DNA of 64,000 bases. Origin: Pseudeuparius sepicola. Its lineage: Eukaryota > Arthropoda > Insecta > Coleoptera > Anthribidae. The notes below the pieces were generated by a model that worked only from the letters and a program-made list of their open reading frames with translations, did not search any database and was not told the origin of the DNA. The stretch covers positions 19,359,735 through 19,423,734 of the forward strand of contig OY987307.1 of the NCBI GenBank assembly GCA_963920635.1, in the 5' to 3' direction. Each line of letters opens with the position of its first letter. Position 1 is the stretch's first letter. The position numbers and the translations under genes were made by a program. Positions 10,676-22,799 of the stretch are shown here, piece by piece.

Positions 10676-10890
10676 TTCGAATTCCTCTGAAAATTCTAGA
10701 CAAGCTTAGTTTTTGAACCCTCAGTTTATCTTTAAAATTGCCGAGAAATACCTTTTTACGCTCTGTAGGTATATTAAGTCTGACATCATAAATATTAGAA
10801 TTAATCGGAAAATTCTACAAAGGTTTAATTTTTGAACCATCAATAATTTATTTTTAAAATTACCGAGAAACTTTTCGTAGCTGAAAAACG
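10676..10890. repeat. Imperfect ~115 bp tandem duplication
   Basis: Two blocks share GAAAATTCTA...TAGTTTTTGAACC...TTTAAAATTGCCGAGAAA (about 10686-10750 and 10806-10875). They lie directly upstream of the minus-strand pseudogene and could be its duplicated 5' region. Confidence 0.5.
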
Positions 10891-11087
10891 TGGGGCGCAT
10901 GCGCGACATGCGCATATATATGTATATTATATTGCATTGTGATCCATTTCTGAGACATGTTTAAAGTTTCAAGTCTTTAGCTCATCGGGAACTTTGTTTA
11001 AAATCGATCACAAAATTCCGAACAGACAAACAAGAAGTAAAAACGTGTGTTAAAAACCGATTTAAATGACCAGTTTATTATTATTAG

Positions 11088-11272
11088 GTATATTGTTAAG
11101 GAGCTTTCTGTTGTGGAACTATATTTTCTGTGATTTCGCCTTACTTGCCGCAAAGCTGGGAAGAAACCTAAAAACATATCCCCAAAAATCGTCAGGGTGA
11201 AATTCGAAAGACATATTTTGTGGATTGTGGATATAATATTTTTAGGTTAATTACAATAAAACATAAACATAA
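11088..11272. repeat. Dispersed repeat, copy 1 of a 1.8-kb-spaced direct pair
   Basis: About 185 bp (TTGTTAAGGAGCTTTCTGTT through GGTTAATTACAATAAAA) recurs at 12890-13070 in direct orientation with few differences. Function unknown. Confidence 0.75.
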
Positions 11273-11284
11273 ATATCTGCACTA

Positions 11285-11345
11285 ATCGTGTAGGAAACGG
11301 ATGCGAGACCTGCATCTCCGTTCCCTAAGAGGTTAGCGCACACAC
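11285..11345. repeat. GC-rich inverted motif, partner at 13300-13360
   Basis: GGAAACGGATGCGAGACCTG followed by CATCTCCGTTCCC recurs as its reverse complement at ~13310-13345, flanked on both sides by related GCGCA words. With the direct 185-bp repeats beside each, this suggests a ~2 kb element or rearranged segment spanning 11.1-13.4 kb. Confidence 0.55.
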
Positions 11346-11715
11346 ATGCCAATAATCACTCTGCAATGAGCTTTCTAGGTGCACCTTCTTTGTAGGTAGG
11401 TACATACAGAGTGTTAATAAAGTACCTATGTCACAAAATTTCATGGGAAAATTGTTGGTTCGATTTCAAGAAAAAACTTGATATGAACAACAGAGCTCCT
11501 TAAGAGTTTCCTTTTTGAGATACAGAATGTTGAAATTTCCAGAAAAATATCGAAAATTTTGAATAGCTTTTCTGTAAATCATGAATAAATTGGAAGCCAA
11601 AGTTAAAAGAAAACAATAAGTTGTCCTAGTTTGTTGCAATATGTTATTTATTTAAGTAATCCTACAGCAACTGTGTTATTTAGCAGTACCTAATACCTAA
11701 TAGTATATTTCATTA
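11346..11715. other. Spacer, no gene seen
   Basis: AT-rich DNA without recognisable features. Confidence 0.35.
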
Positions 11716-11721
11716 CGAGTC

Positions 11722-12270
11722 TGGAAATAAAGATTGTTCCGTGCGCGCGTGACTAATGCAAGCACGGAAAAATCTATTTCTGGACGTGTAATGAACGATA
11801 TTTTTTATTATACTTACCTACTTCTTTGAAAACGGAAACCTATAAAACATTTTATCGGCATATTATAATAAATTTAATTGACAAAAAATAAACAATGCAG
11901 ACAATATAGTGTTTGGTATGTATGATGCGTTTCCATGGTTACTCTCAAATTATTTCAAAGGTGCTTTGTTGTAAATTAGTTATTGTCAGATAAGGTGAAT
12001 AAAACGTCAAAAATATTACAGAAATGTACCTAAATATTGAAATACTTACGAATTAAAATACAAAATAGGTATATGTTAAATATCAGAGAGCATATAGAGT
12101 TTCTTAAACTTAGTTTACTTTGCTGTATATTTCTATTCGGTATTTTTATTCAGCGCACGGAAAGTTTTTCCATGCGCTGTTTCCGTGCGCTAGCCCGAAA
12201 AACCCCATCTTTAATTATTGCTAAAACAGATAAAAATAAGGTGTTTTCAAAGAAGTATAATAAAAAATAA
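11722..12270. repeat. Dispersed ~540 bp repeat with internal inverted repeats, copy 1
   Basis: Matches 61690-62272 in the same orientation. It contains a hairpin near the left end (AAGATTGTTCCGTGC ... GCACGGAAAAATCT) and a second inverted pair: TATTTTTTATTATACTT and CTTTGAAAAC near 11800-11840 against the reverse complement at 12240-12268. Near the right end are paired CGCACGGAAA/TTTCCGTGCG words. The structure suggests a MITE with nested hairpins; terminal duplications were not resolved. Confidence 0.65.
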
Positions 12271-12480
12271 CTTTAATAATTCCATCACAAAACTCGTGTT
12301 TGCCTTGAAACCCTGACAGATATGGAAAAAAGTCAAAAGATTACTTTTGTAGAGAATTTTATGGTCTCTCCAAAAATTTAATAAAATGTTGTATTAAACA
12401 GAGCCGGACTAGTTTGTTACAAATTAAGTACCGATCCTTCGTAACTATACGCCACTAGCAGCCCCATAAGGCTAGTAGAC

Positions 12481-12890
12481 GAGGGTCGATCAATAAGTAT
12501 GTTTAACGACAGGTGGTGTTGCTGAAGGAATTTGATATTACCATCCTGTACTATCATCTGTTAAACCACACCATACTAAATTTCAGACTCATTTATAGGT
12601 TGGTTTTTATTTGACAGTTATTCTATCTTACATGTTTCGTGTAAAATGGAAAAAGAGCAATATCGATCAGAAATTCGCTTTTTATTTTTGGACGGAAAAC
12701 ATGCGAAGAAATATCATGTCACCATATTGGTTTAATGAATTAAAACGTGGTCAAATTTTATTGAGAGACACAAAACACGTATTCACGTATTGACTGTCAT
12801 ATATAAAAACTAAACCTCTGAATCAGTATGAAATTTAGTATGATGTGGTTTGACATATGACAGGTACACGACGGTAATGCTCATTTGACA
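12481..12890 (+). mobile_element. Internally deleted mariner remnant
   Basis: A short element with inverted repeats (TTAAACCACACCATACTAAA at ~12560 and TTTAGTATGATGTGGTTTGA at ~12834) surrounds a ~150 bp coding scrap of a mariner transposase. Nearly the whole transposase has been lost, which is the common fate of mariner copies. Confidence 0.6.
12645..12793 (+). pseudogene. mariner transposase N-terminus, deleted and frameshifted
   Basis: From ATG at 12645: MEKEQYRSEIRFLFLDGK, typical of the first HTH of mariner transposases (MExxxxRxxIxxxFLxGK). In another frame downstream, WFNELKRGQILLRDTKHVF corresponds to the WFNEFKRGR...D motif that follows the second HTH. The ~30-40 residues normally between them are missing, and no DDE/D domain follows. 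Not functional. Confidence 0.75.
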
Positions 12891-13070
12891 GGTATATTGT
12901 TAAGGATCTTTCTGTTGTGGAACTATATTTTCTGTGATTTCGCCTTACTTGCCGCAAAGCTGGGAAGAAACCTAAAAACATATCCCCAAAAATCGTCAGG
13001 GTGAAAGTCGCAAGAAATATTTTGTGGATTGCGGATATAATGTTTTTAGGTTAATTACAATAAAAAATAA
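12890..13070. repeat. Dispersed repeat, copy 2 of the direct pair
   Basis: See 11088-11272; the shared block starts at TATTGTTAAGGATCTTTCTG and ends near GGTTAATTACAATAAAA. Confidence 0.75.
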
Positions 13071-13623
13071 ATGTCTGCGCGAAATAATCTTAGGTAGGAT
13101 TTTTTTAAGGGAAGGTAGAGAATTTTGTGTATAAGAATCCCAAAGTACCTATAGTTTTCAGGCTAATTTTCCACGTCGCGCACGCGGCAATTCTCAATCA
13201 ACACCAACAGCCAGATTTGAAAGTAAATTCTGAATTCAGTTCAGGGAACGCAGACGCGCATGTCGCAGAGCAATAATAATTATTGCATATGGTGCTCTAA
13301 CCCCTTTTTGGGAACGGAGATGCAGGTCTCGCATCCGTTTCCCACACGACTAGCGCACTTGGTTGCGCTAACCGTATAGGAAACGGAAAAATGCGGCCGG
13401 CGCACAATATACACAGTTAAAGCAGAGCCCCGTACGTAGGCGTAGAAAATGACAGACGCGCATGAGCGTAAAAGAGTTCTTTGGTGCGGAAACCCCCAAC
13501 TTTTGCCGAGTAATTAGAACATTAGACCGTCAGAACAGATTTAGGTGCCCCATTTTCGCATACAAGCCTCGAAGAGAGTTGAAAAGTACAGGGTGTCCCA
13601 AACTCGACGCCCCAGGGTTATTA
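13071..13623. other. Spacer with inverted GC-rich motif and CAGGGTGTCCC end
   Basis: Holds the inverted partner of 11285-11345 at ~13300-13360. At 13598 ACAGGGTGTCCC, a typical insect Tc1/mariner-type terminal word, lies just before the TIR of the next element. No gene seen. Confidence 0.4.
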
Positions 13624-13625
13624 TA

Positions 13626-15973
13626 CAGGGTGATTTATTCATAAATACATTAATTTTAACCACGTCATCAGGGAGGTACATATATACCGAAAACGCAAAA
13701 AAAAAATTTTTTGCTGCATGTTTAAATAATGGGGCAATTTATCCCAAATCCCGCGTAACGAGGCGCACCTGAACGCATGTGGCTACGACGTTATGCTGCA
13801 GCACATGGTTGTGCTGCTGCGACGTTGCCATTATTTATTGATAATTTAATTACGAAAAAATATTCAGTTTATGAATTATTTACCTAGTTGATATGACAAT
13901 AACAGGGTGTTAGCACACCTTGGACTTGGCGTGTTCAGCATCTAACTCGAGAGACCCTTATCACTACACTTTTCACAGCACCCGCTATAACAATACAAAA
14001 GGCCTTCACAATCACACGCACAAAACGCACTCAGTGTCTACAGAGGGTGGAAAATACTGAAACCTCAAAAGACTGAAACTGTCTCCGAAATTCGCTAGAT
14101 TTTGAGATTTAAGACAAAAGTTTTATTAAAAACAACGCAGGCGTCCCATCCGCATTCCACAACTATTATTTATTACGTCAAACTTGTCATTGTCAAGGAT
14201 CTGCTGCCGGTTTCTATTGTATGTGGCGCCATCTCGTTGGTATTAACGTCGCCGAATCTGTGGTTGAGCTCTCAGTCACCCTCTGTGTGTTCAAAACCGA
14301 AAGTCTACAGCGCGCTTTATGACACGGTAACTAGCGAACCTTTCTAATAGATGGCAGCACGTACTACAGAAACCAGAGTTGCCTACATTCTGTAGGTATA
14401 TTCGGTACTCTTTGTGCAACATTTTTGCTTTTTTACCAAAACGGTTCTCTAGACAAATGCGGAAATGATAGACATAATAATGATCCTTCATGGAGAATGC
14501 CTGCAGAATGTCAGTCAAGCTACCGCGGAACTATTTAGAAGCGCGCCACCTATCGGCAGGTAGCGAAACTAAGTACGAAACCACCACGACGTTTCATTAC
14601 GGGAATGCTTTCTACGAACGAAGTTAAATATTTAAAAATATCCAAACCAAAATACGGAGAATGTGCACTGTGAAATACGGGAAACAATAACATCACATGT
14701 GCGATTAGTGAGGCGGAGTGCGAGAAACGAAAGGAAATTCACAGTGCACTCTGCAGAAACTTGGCAAGGATCAATGCCGCAAACACCAACGCGCCGCGTG
14801 CCGGAAATTCTCGGCCACGGGCAATCGCCAGGCTCCTTTTGCGGAGTTCGGGCTACACACATCCTCCTACTCCTACTAACGACTGCACGACAAGGGTTGT
14901 GACAAACAGAAGTCAAGAAAGCTAAGGACTTTTAGCAACCCATCATCCCTAACTCGCCCAGAAATAATACTAAGAATCTGTAGGTTACACATCAGGCTAT
15001 ACCCGGTAACATACCTAACGGCAGGAAAAGAAACTAGAAAAAGCTGTAAAGATCGAAAGGTGGAAATTAGAAAGATTCAAGTACTTACGACTGAACCAAT
15101 GTCACAGAGGAGGACCACCCCCACGGAGACGATTCTATTGCAAATATGGATCCCTAGTAACAATGAAAAGCAAACATGAAGAGAAATAAAGGAATGAGAA
15201 GTGTATCGTTGGTGATGGTAACCAACTTAAGCAGAAAGTAAGGTAATTTTAAGCAACTGTATCCCAGAGATGTTGGCTAATTTTGACGTTCTTATTTCAG
15301 AGGAAGCAGAACAATCACAGAACACAACTACTTACTCTAGGAGCGTCTTGGTGTAGTAAAAAGGATTATCAGTGAACTAGTGAGCGGAAATATTAGTGCC
15401 CCAAGCGAAAGTGAGTGAAGTTCGTTTTATCGAGAAAAAATCGTCTTCAGTGGTGTCGAGGTCCACGAAATCATGTAAGCCCCCTAGTTGAATAGGTTCC
15501 TACTTAATAAAGCATCCAAAAATCAAAAGGTCACGTAAGCAGTCGTTTCATTTATTTTTCTCGTTGGCATTTATCCCTTAAAGGTCGCCTTAAGGTGTCT
15601 CAGGGCAAAACTAACCGTTACAAGAGGTAAGCGTTAACATTTGTCCATAATTTCCGCAAGCATTTGGCGGAACATTCGCCTACAATCCAAATAATTATGT
15701 ACTGAAAACATTCCTTTAAATTTAGGAAAGTTGCGTACATCTGGCAACAATGTTGACGCGCGCAACGGCAAGCGTCGTCCGATGCCTCATGCGCCCTGAA
15801 AGCAATCCAGTGGCAGCCGTAAATAGAGGGCCAAATAGGTAAAAATGCGGTTTAGAAAAAAAATAATTCCGGCTTTAAAAAAAAGTTGGAATTTTTTTAA
15901 TTGCGATTTCGCATTCATGGCATTTTTCCCTACCCACTGTTAAAATTAATGTAGTTATGAATAAATCACCCTG
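13626..15973. mobile_element. 2.35 kb TA-flanked TIR transposon
   Basis: Left end CAGGGTGATTTATTCATAAA... pairs over about 35 bp with the right end, which is its reverse complement (TTATGAATAAATCACCCTG ending 15973); TA sits outside both (13624-13625, 15974-15975). The TIR diverges by one or two bases. No transposase is recognisable; a possible non-LTR RNase H remnant (14840-15040) would be foreign cargo or an earlier insertion. Tc1/mariner-type by its TA target. Confidence 0.7.
14840..15045 (+). pseudogene. Possible RNase H C-terminal remnant of a non-LTR retroelement
   Basis: One plus-strand frame reads APFAEFGLHTSSYSY, a stop, then DKQKSRKLRTFSNPSSLTRP and EIILRICRLHIRLYPVTYL. This resembles the tail of RNase H in I/R1/Loa-type elements (K..L......LTR.E.R...GL.TGH.PL..HL). 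The similarity is loose and one stop interrupts it, so this is a suggestion only. Confidence 0.25.
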
Positions 15974-15975
15974 TA

Positions 15976-17520
15976 TAATAGACAAACAAAAACAGCCAGT
16001 AAAAATTTGACTTGTGAGTTTCTTGTAGGACCACTCAAGCTTACTTTTGGGCCAAAAAGATTTGGAATTTGGGAAATATAGGTTACGATGTCATCAAATA
16101 TATTTTTCCCAAGACCATACCTGCTTCTCTTTATATTTGGAAAGAGCACGTTTTTCTGATAAACTTTCGTAAATAATTGTTTTGACAGGTATAATATTGT
16201 TTCATTAATACTCTTTTCTTGTTAAATTAAAATCTCTGAACCCCGCCACTGGTTGCATGAAATTAACGAAATTAACACAATGTTGCTATCCACCTGGACA
16301 TAATACCATATCTAAATCTATTTGTTTAGAAGATATAAAAATATATTCGACATACTTTTGACATACGCTTGACGACTGTGTACCGACGGTCGATGGCTCG
16401 GCGTAACTTCGAGTATATCGACGAAACCCTATATGTTACATTATACACCTTAATCAAAGTAGGTATATCTTGACTTATTTTTATTTAAATATCGCCTTGT
16501 TACGTAACATCAAAATCGCAACGTAAGGTCGCTGTATTCTTCTCTGCTACAGTATGATTTTAAATGCTCCAAGTGTAAATGGCAATAACGCAATGTTGAA
16601 ATATTGAAAAATACCTAAGTAGATACATAGAAATAATGTTAGTGATAAAAGTTTCTGCTGGAAGTTGTTTATATTATTTTTGGTAGTAGAGTAGAAGCGA
16701 TGCGTGTCCTCATTCTAAAGAACTTCCTTGGTAACTTGATATAAAGATAAATTTTTAGTTAAAAAAAAAATAGTTATAGAAACACATCATTTGACGCTTG
16801 CCAGTAAGTACAAAATGTTCTAATGGTCTATGCACCACCACGAACTATACCTAATGATTTTATTTAATCTTAGCGTATTAACCAGAATTTAAATGTATAA
16901 ATGTAGGTATTGAAAACTGCTAGGTGGGAAAGTGATTGCTTATTTAGGTATTTGGAACATGTTGCCAGCAACCATAATATAAAAAATATGTAGCAACACG
17001 AAATTTATGTCAATTTTAACAATTTTCAAAACGGTGGTTTTATAATTTGATTTTGATCAGAAAAAACCCGAATGAGACGAATGGAAAATTAATAATATCA
17101 ATAATTTCCCCATATCAAATAAGTGTGGCGTATATAGCAAAAAATCGATATGGATAGACATAAAGCCGTTGGTCGTTGTTTCAAATGACACACAAAGCGC
17201 AGAATTTTTATATTATCTGTTATCACATCTGAATTTTCACCAACGTGTCACGGCAAATGTCACATCATCAATTTTTTTTCATTTCTCATCGAGACGAATC
17301 AAGGCGGCTCAAGATTTTTAATTGCTATTTGTTTGTAAGAATAAGTAGGTATATCTGCTACCTGAATGTTGATAGACCTACCTATACCTACCTATATATC
17401 TGTCCAAGTTAGTAAGCTCCCAATATCATGCAAATTAAAAGGCAAATAGCTAGGCACCTACTAATCTTAAATACCTAATTTGTAAGATCATACAGATTTC
17501 CATAATAAATTTGATATACA
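15976..17520. other. Intergenic DNA, no gene seen
   Basis: No supported coding region. A cluster of TACCTA words (GACCTACCTATACCTACCTA) lies near 17378-17397, part of a TAGGTA/TACCTA word excess seen across the window. Confidence 0.35.
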
Positions 17521-17521
17521 G

Positions 17522-18594
17522 AGTGTCTACTTTTATACTTATACAGATCCATAAAATCTTTATTTTTTGAGATGTTCTCTTGAACTTTTTAGTTTGAAAG
17601 GTCTCAAACAACCGCTGCTCTTCGCTTTACCATACCGCTGTGAAAATGCAAATCCAGGGCCGGTTACGATTTTTTGTATACTTTTGTATTCTCCAGGGTG
17701 TAAAAATTGAGCAAAATGAGAATTTCCAAGGCATCTAGAGAGCCAAGTGTGCCATGGAATTAATTACTTCCAAACAGTTGTATGGTCAACAGGACCACTC
17801 AAAATGTTGGTGTGCAAAGATCCAATGAAAAATTATAGGTACAGGTTATTTTTTCTGGGCCATCTCACAATGCTGACTTTTTATTAAACTTTCTACGGGT
17901 TAAGACCGCTCTGGAATTAATCAAAAAATATTAATAAATGCAAAAATAGTTTATTTTTTGGAAAATATCAACCAACATATAAAACATAATTAAAATTATT
18001 GGGCCTTTCTCAACTGTCTAAGATGATACATTTTCTGTGCGTTTCCTGTTGTGGCACACGAGCTACCTTAAGTATAACTCATTTGGACCTATCGGCTGGT
18101 AGGCCTGTATTTTTTAAATTAGTTCGATTATAATGTCTATAGGGCGGTTTTTACAGGTATACTCGATTTTGAACCCTTTTAAAGTTTCAAAAAATTCAGC
18201 ACTTCGAGATGGCACAGAGAAAAACACCCTGTATTTTTTGGAGTATACTTGACTCGGCAGATGCCTTTAAAATTCCTCTTTTCCTCAAATTTGGTACCTT
18301 GAAAAATGGAACTCCCTGTGTATTTTTTTGCTCGAATTTGGTATATAGGGGTTTTTCAGTGTCTCGATTAACACAGTGGTGTCAGATTTTAAATAAAAAA
18401 TTGTTAAAAGGTTTTAGTAAAAATCGGGGATATAAAAATATTAAGCCGGTCGTGGATTTCTATTTTGACATCGGCAGGAAGGTCAAAAGAAGCGATTTTC
18501 TAAGATCTTTCAAACAAAAAAAAGTTCAGGCAACTATATATCTCCAACAATAAATGTTTTATGGATTTGTATAGGTATAAAATAGACATCCTGA
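17522..18594. mobile_element. Inverted-repeat element E, copy 1 (~1.07 kb)
   Basis: The left region (CAGAGTGTCTACTTTTATAC, then AAAATCTTTATTTTTTGAGA...GTTTGAAAGGTCT) pairs as an imperfect inverted repeat of >100 bp with 18480-18594 (AAGATCTTTCAAAC...GTATAAAATAGACATCCTG). The left end is preceded by TA; the right TA has decayed. A related copy is at 44478-45420. The 114 aa ORF at 18209-18553 lies inside the repeat structure and has no recognisable domain. Confidence 0.6.
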
Positions 18595-20540
18595 AAAATA
18601 TGTAGGTATAAGCTACTTGTTTTCCTTCTTCTTTTTCACTCCAGAGAAATAAAGGAACATAACAAGTTTAATTTTCAGGCTAAAAATATTCGATTGATTT
18701 CTAATATCAAAAGTTTTAACTCTTGATATTTGCCTTTTCCTTTTCTTATAATTCGATTCGCCCACGTCGATACAATCGTAATTTCGATTTTACTGTTTAC
18801 TTTTTACTTCCATTCCAATAAAGCCATACAGATATTAAAAAGCAATAAAGCCCTTTTAACTTATTCCAGGCCGGCAACAGCCAATGACAACATTAAAAAA
18901 CTGCTCCGTCCATTGTGTAAACACAATATTTCATTATTTGACGATTCGTCGTACTTTAACGATACATTATGCCCGATATTATTTTCATTAGGGCAGCCAT
19001 TAGTCGTTACATATACCGGTTTTTTATTGTTGTTTGTGCGCCATCAATTCCTGGCTGGTATCCTTTGATGGAACTATATTGATTTAATGGTATCTGAGTG
19101 TTGCCATAATAGAGCTTCGGCGGCGGAAGCATTTTCTTGCTTTGTACGAAAAAAAGCGATAAGATAGGAAATGAAACAAATATTTGTGGACAAAAATGTG
19201 CCTGCATTGTCAAGTAATATGTTTTTAATATTTGGAAATTGCTGGGCAAATATGTAGGTATGGAATTATTTGTAATATATACGATAGAATGAATGTAAAT
19301 AAAAAAATAGTATGATTGAAATTATTCTACGACCTATTTAGATCTTGATGATAAAAGCATTTTTATAATGACACGTGTAGGTGCCCTATATCTTTGCAGA
19401 GCCCCGGTTTTCTACTTACATGAGGTGGCGCTTCAAATATTAAGTTTGCAAATACAGCAGAGTTTATCTGAAATAAAGTTGATAATTTTTAGAAAAAAAC
19501 ACGAATACACGAAAAATATTAATTGCCAGTAACTTTGAAAATATTTATATCAAAACTTGTGACTTAAATTATTAATAATTATGACATATATTTGAGAGCC
19601 ACTGACAACTTGTGGCTAGACTAAACAATCTTTCCGAATCACTTTTAAAACGAGTTTGGAAAATAGATTGGTATGTTGAAAATATGTATCTATGAAACTT
19701 TATTTAAAGAGGCAATATATACCTAAACTAATCCCAAAATAATAATAAACTAATCAAAATTCACCAGTGTTTGGAGCTAAAATTAAATAAATAAGTTATT
19801 AAGATGGAAGGCAAGTTATTACCTTCAAATTTCTGAATTTTGGTCAGATTATGCGAAACAGTTTTATGATATTTTAATTCATTGTTATTGTGGTATCAGT
19901 TTAGTACTACAAAATTTTATGTAAATGAATTTTCACACTGAATGCCTTGACGATACATATGAACTTTGCATCAAACATAACAGAATTTTAAAACGTTAAT
20001 ATCATTTTCTTTTTTTAAGTTACAAAGTTAAAAAACATAAAAAATGTAGGTAAGTACTACATCTTTCAGTAGGGCGATCAAATTATTGGCACATTTATGT
20101 AGAATTTAAAAAGAAACTACTTTTTCGAGGAAAATATTTAGAGATTTTAACAAATAAGCCCATTTTTAGCGATTTATTTTTTAAAATGTCATCTTTAACA
20201 GACCGCGAAAGCCACGTCGTCAGGCTTGAGTAAGGCATTTTAATCTTTTGTAAAGCAAAAGGTAACCCTAAAGTAAAATTTGAGAATAAATCATTAAATT
20301 AAAAAATCCCCCTATAAAATGCCACCTTTATAATAAATCTCAGAACATTGAAACTAACAAGGATCACGTACAACACAACGTATTTGGCTATTTTAGTGGG
20401 ATTTTTTTGTGTTTTTGCAAATATCAAACTAAGAATTTGGTACGAGTTTCCCCCCAAACACAATTATATAATAATTTGCCAAACACAATTATTTGAGAAA
20501 TTCATAGTTTTTAAACACTTAGTCGCAAATAGTAAGAAGC
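18595..20540. other. Intergenic DNA, no gene seen
   Basis: 18730-19080 reads like low-copy sequence of more balanced composition (CCAGGCCGGCAACAGCCAAT and similar), but its 112 aa ORF is hydrophobic and has no domain I recognise. The rest is AT-rich. Confidence 0.35.
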
Positions 20541-20549
20541 TGAGGGGTG

Positions 20550-20700
20550 ATTCTGTCATTTCACCTTGACTTGACATTATCTTTGAGGAAGGAGGAATAT
20601 TTATTATCCGAAAGCTCAGAAAAACAAAGTTAAAGTTATTTTTTGAGTTAACGGTCAAAGTTTCGTTCTTTTAATGTTATAGTTAATAATTTTACTGGAA
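20550..20700 (+). repeat. Penelope-like element 3' UTR fragment
   Basis: CTGTCATTTCACCTTGAC, then ATCTTTGAGGAAGGAGGAAT and CGAAAGCTCAGAAAAA match, in order, the DNA just downstream of the Penelope pseudogene at 31430-31530. The next words (AAGTTTCGTTCTTTTAATG) recur at ~49490, where an ORF follows, consistent with Penelope copies joined head-to-tail. Confidence 0.5.
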
Positions 20701-20894
20701 ACTTGAAAAAGTTGTATTTTAACCAATTTGGTTCGAGTTTCTGTTCAAATTAAAAATTAAATCTATTTGAACCACAAAAAATTTTAAACAATAACTGGAA
20801 CTTCGATCTCCTTTTATGCATTTTATGTTTATTAAATTTTACAAAATTCAAATTACCAAGCAACCGTAGTACCTAGATATGAAAAGATAAAGAA

Positions 20895-20917
20895 TACCTA
20901 CCTAGGTAGGTACCTAC
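20895..20917. repeat. TACCTA/TAGGTA palindrome
   Basis: TACCTACCTAGGTAGGTA is an 18-bp perfect palindrome followed by CCTAC. Similar words are common throughout the window (for example 17378 and 60053). Confidence 0.7.
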
Positions 20918-21075
20918 TTTTTTGTGGCAAACGAATCGGGGCATTCGAAATTAATTGCCCCTTTGAATTTGCACAGGGCTGGAATACTTTTGTCTTAAAT
21001 TATCATCCCTAAATATCCATATCTCCGTCACTGGTTTTTCGATCAGCTAGATACCTCATTCTGTGTCAATCTATA

Positions 21076-21233
21076 CAGTCCGTGCACTCTAAGTTGACAC
21101 GCGAGAACCTCAGTCTAAGCAACGCACAATAAGCTGCTTATAGATCGCTGGCGCTAGACCAAAGTTTACAGAATTTCTGTAAACTTTGCTTAGACTGGGG
21201 TTTTCGCGTGTCAGATTAGAGTGCACAAACTGT
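21076..21233. mobile_element. 158 bp Tc1/mariner-type MITE
   Basis: TA-flanked (21074-21075, 21234-21235). The 47-bp TIRs start CAGTCCGTGCACTCTAAG and end in the reverse complement CTAATCTGACACG.../AGTGCACAAACTG. A second nested hairpin (AAGTTTACAGAATTTCTGTA) sits inside. The CAGT...ACTG ends with a TA duplication are typical of non-autonomous mariner-like elements. Confidence 0.8.
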
Positions 21234-21235
21234 AC

Positions 21236-21925
21236 CAGCAATAAGTGCACCATAGTTGGCTTGCCGATATAAAACTAAAACAGCCTGTATGCCTGAATGC
21301 AAACAAGATTTGCTATACTCTGTTTGAGAATTAAGGGAAGCCATAAATTACGAGTGACAAGGAAAATTTGACCATTTCAGTGGCGTGCCCTTTTGCTACA
21401 AATCAATATTCGGGTGAGCTGTATAATAATTATATGATATTTTTATTTCAAACGAAAAGTTTAGAAAATGATGTAGGTGAAGGTATTTTGGACATAACGA
21501 TAGGTATAATACCAGTATACAGCGTGTTCGCATTTTTGTACTATTATTAGGTATAACGGTTGGCATCTCCTAAAATGTAAAAGATTGGGGGCTAGTTAAG
21601 AAAAAAAATAGATTTAGAGAAAAATTTGGATGTATTTATTGTATTTTAATGCATATAATTCGAACCTCTTTATGATCCCACTTCTGCAAAATCCCGAAAA
21701 AATAAAGTGAACAGCATATAAATAGGTATTATACCTATTTATATGCTGTAGGGTAGGGTAGGGTACCAAGAGTAAGGGCAGGTAAAAACCGAAACACTAA
21801 TTATTATTGTAATTGCAAACCACTTATCCCTATAATATACGAGTATAATTAATACATCTCTTATATTTCATTTACCTAGTATTTACTCTTATATGAAATT
21901 GTGTTGTTTATTGTGTGCAGATAAC
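21236..21925. other. Spacer with a perfect 19-bp-arm palindrome
   Basis: 21711-21729 (ACAGCATATAAATAGGTAT) is followed after one base by its exact reverse complement (21731-21749), then by three to four GGGTA repeats (~21749-21766). No gene seen. Confidence 0.6.
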
Positions 21926-22380
21926 ATGGCTAGTGTAGGTATCAGTTTTCACTCTGACAAAGAGAATAAAAAGAAGTGCGTTAACTTGCAACCAAAAGGT
22001 AATCATATTGAATGTTTACGATGCCCTGAGACATGACTAACCGAGCAACAGTGCTGACAATTGCATTGAAATGTGTTTAAGAATGACAGGAGTGGACAAA
22101 ACTACTATATATGCAGAATCTTACAAGAAAGAAAATATAACACAACGATAAAACCGCCAATACCGTCACCTGGAAGGAGGAAGAACATTTTAAATGACGA
22201 TACAAAATATGCTACACGAAGAACGGTGCATTCATTTTATTTCAGTAAAGAGATACCACATTGAATAAAATTTTAACCGCCTTGAAGCAAGATGAATGCA
22301 CAGCTCCAATTAGTAAAGATAAATTATGGAAAACACTGAAGGAAATGCATTTTGCTTGGGATAAACACTACATAGATACA
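21925..22380 (+). pseudogene. IS630/Tc1-mariner-type transposase N-terminal remnant
   Basis: Reassembled only by eye across frames, the order of motifs is: CLRMTGVDKTTIY (first HTH recognition helix), an ILQERKYNTT / KPPIPSPGRRKNIL segment (PGRRK linker), DDTKYATRRTVHSFYFSKEIP (the R(R)xVHxFYxxxExP motif), and in the next frame LNKILTALKQDE...ISKDKLWKTLKEMHFAWDK (second HTH). This is the usual N-terminal architecture of a widespread insect DDE transposase family of the IS630 group. At least two frameshifts and stops interrupt it, and the catalytic domain is absent: copy B of the 1.2 kb repeat starts right at its end (22391). Confidence 0.65.
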
Positions 22381-22799
22381 ATGGGCCTTGTTCACTCAAT
22401 CGAATTTCGATATTTCTTACTACTAGAATGAAATTAATCACACAACTCTTTACTAAAACTCCCCTCAGCATATATCTCATCAATACCTAATTTTGTAATT
22501 AAAACTAACTTCAAAAATATATAAAGATTTTAAACTGCGCGCCTTAATTTGGAGCAATGAAATTGCGTTTGCGACGTTGCGGGTTATACTAGTACCCGAA
22601 GCCCCAAAAATTCTATCTCCAGATCTCCATTCTAATTTCAGACGTGCACATTGAATCGAAATCGATTCTCTAGAGAGAGACAGTTGTATAAACGGTTGTT
22701 CGAACTTGGCCTTACAGACAGACACAGGTATTGTTTTGTTAAACCGAACTAATAGGTAGAAGTACATATTTTTCTGAAAACCTGCAAAAGTTAAAAGTT

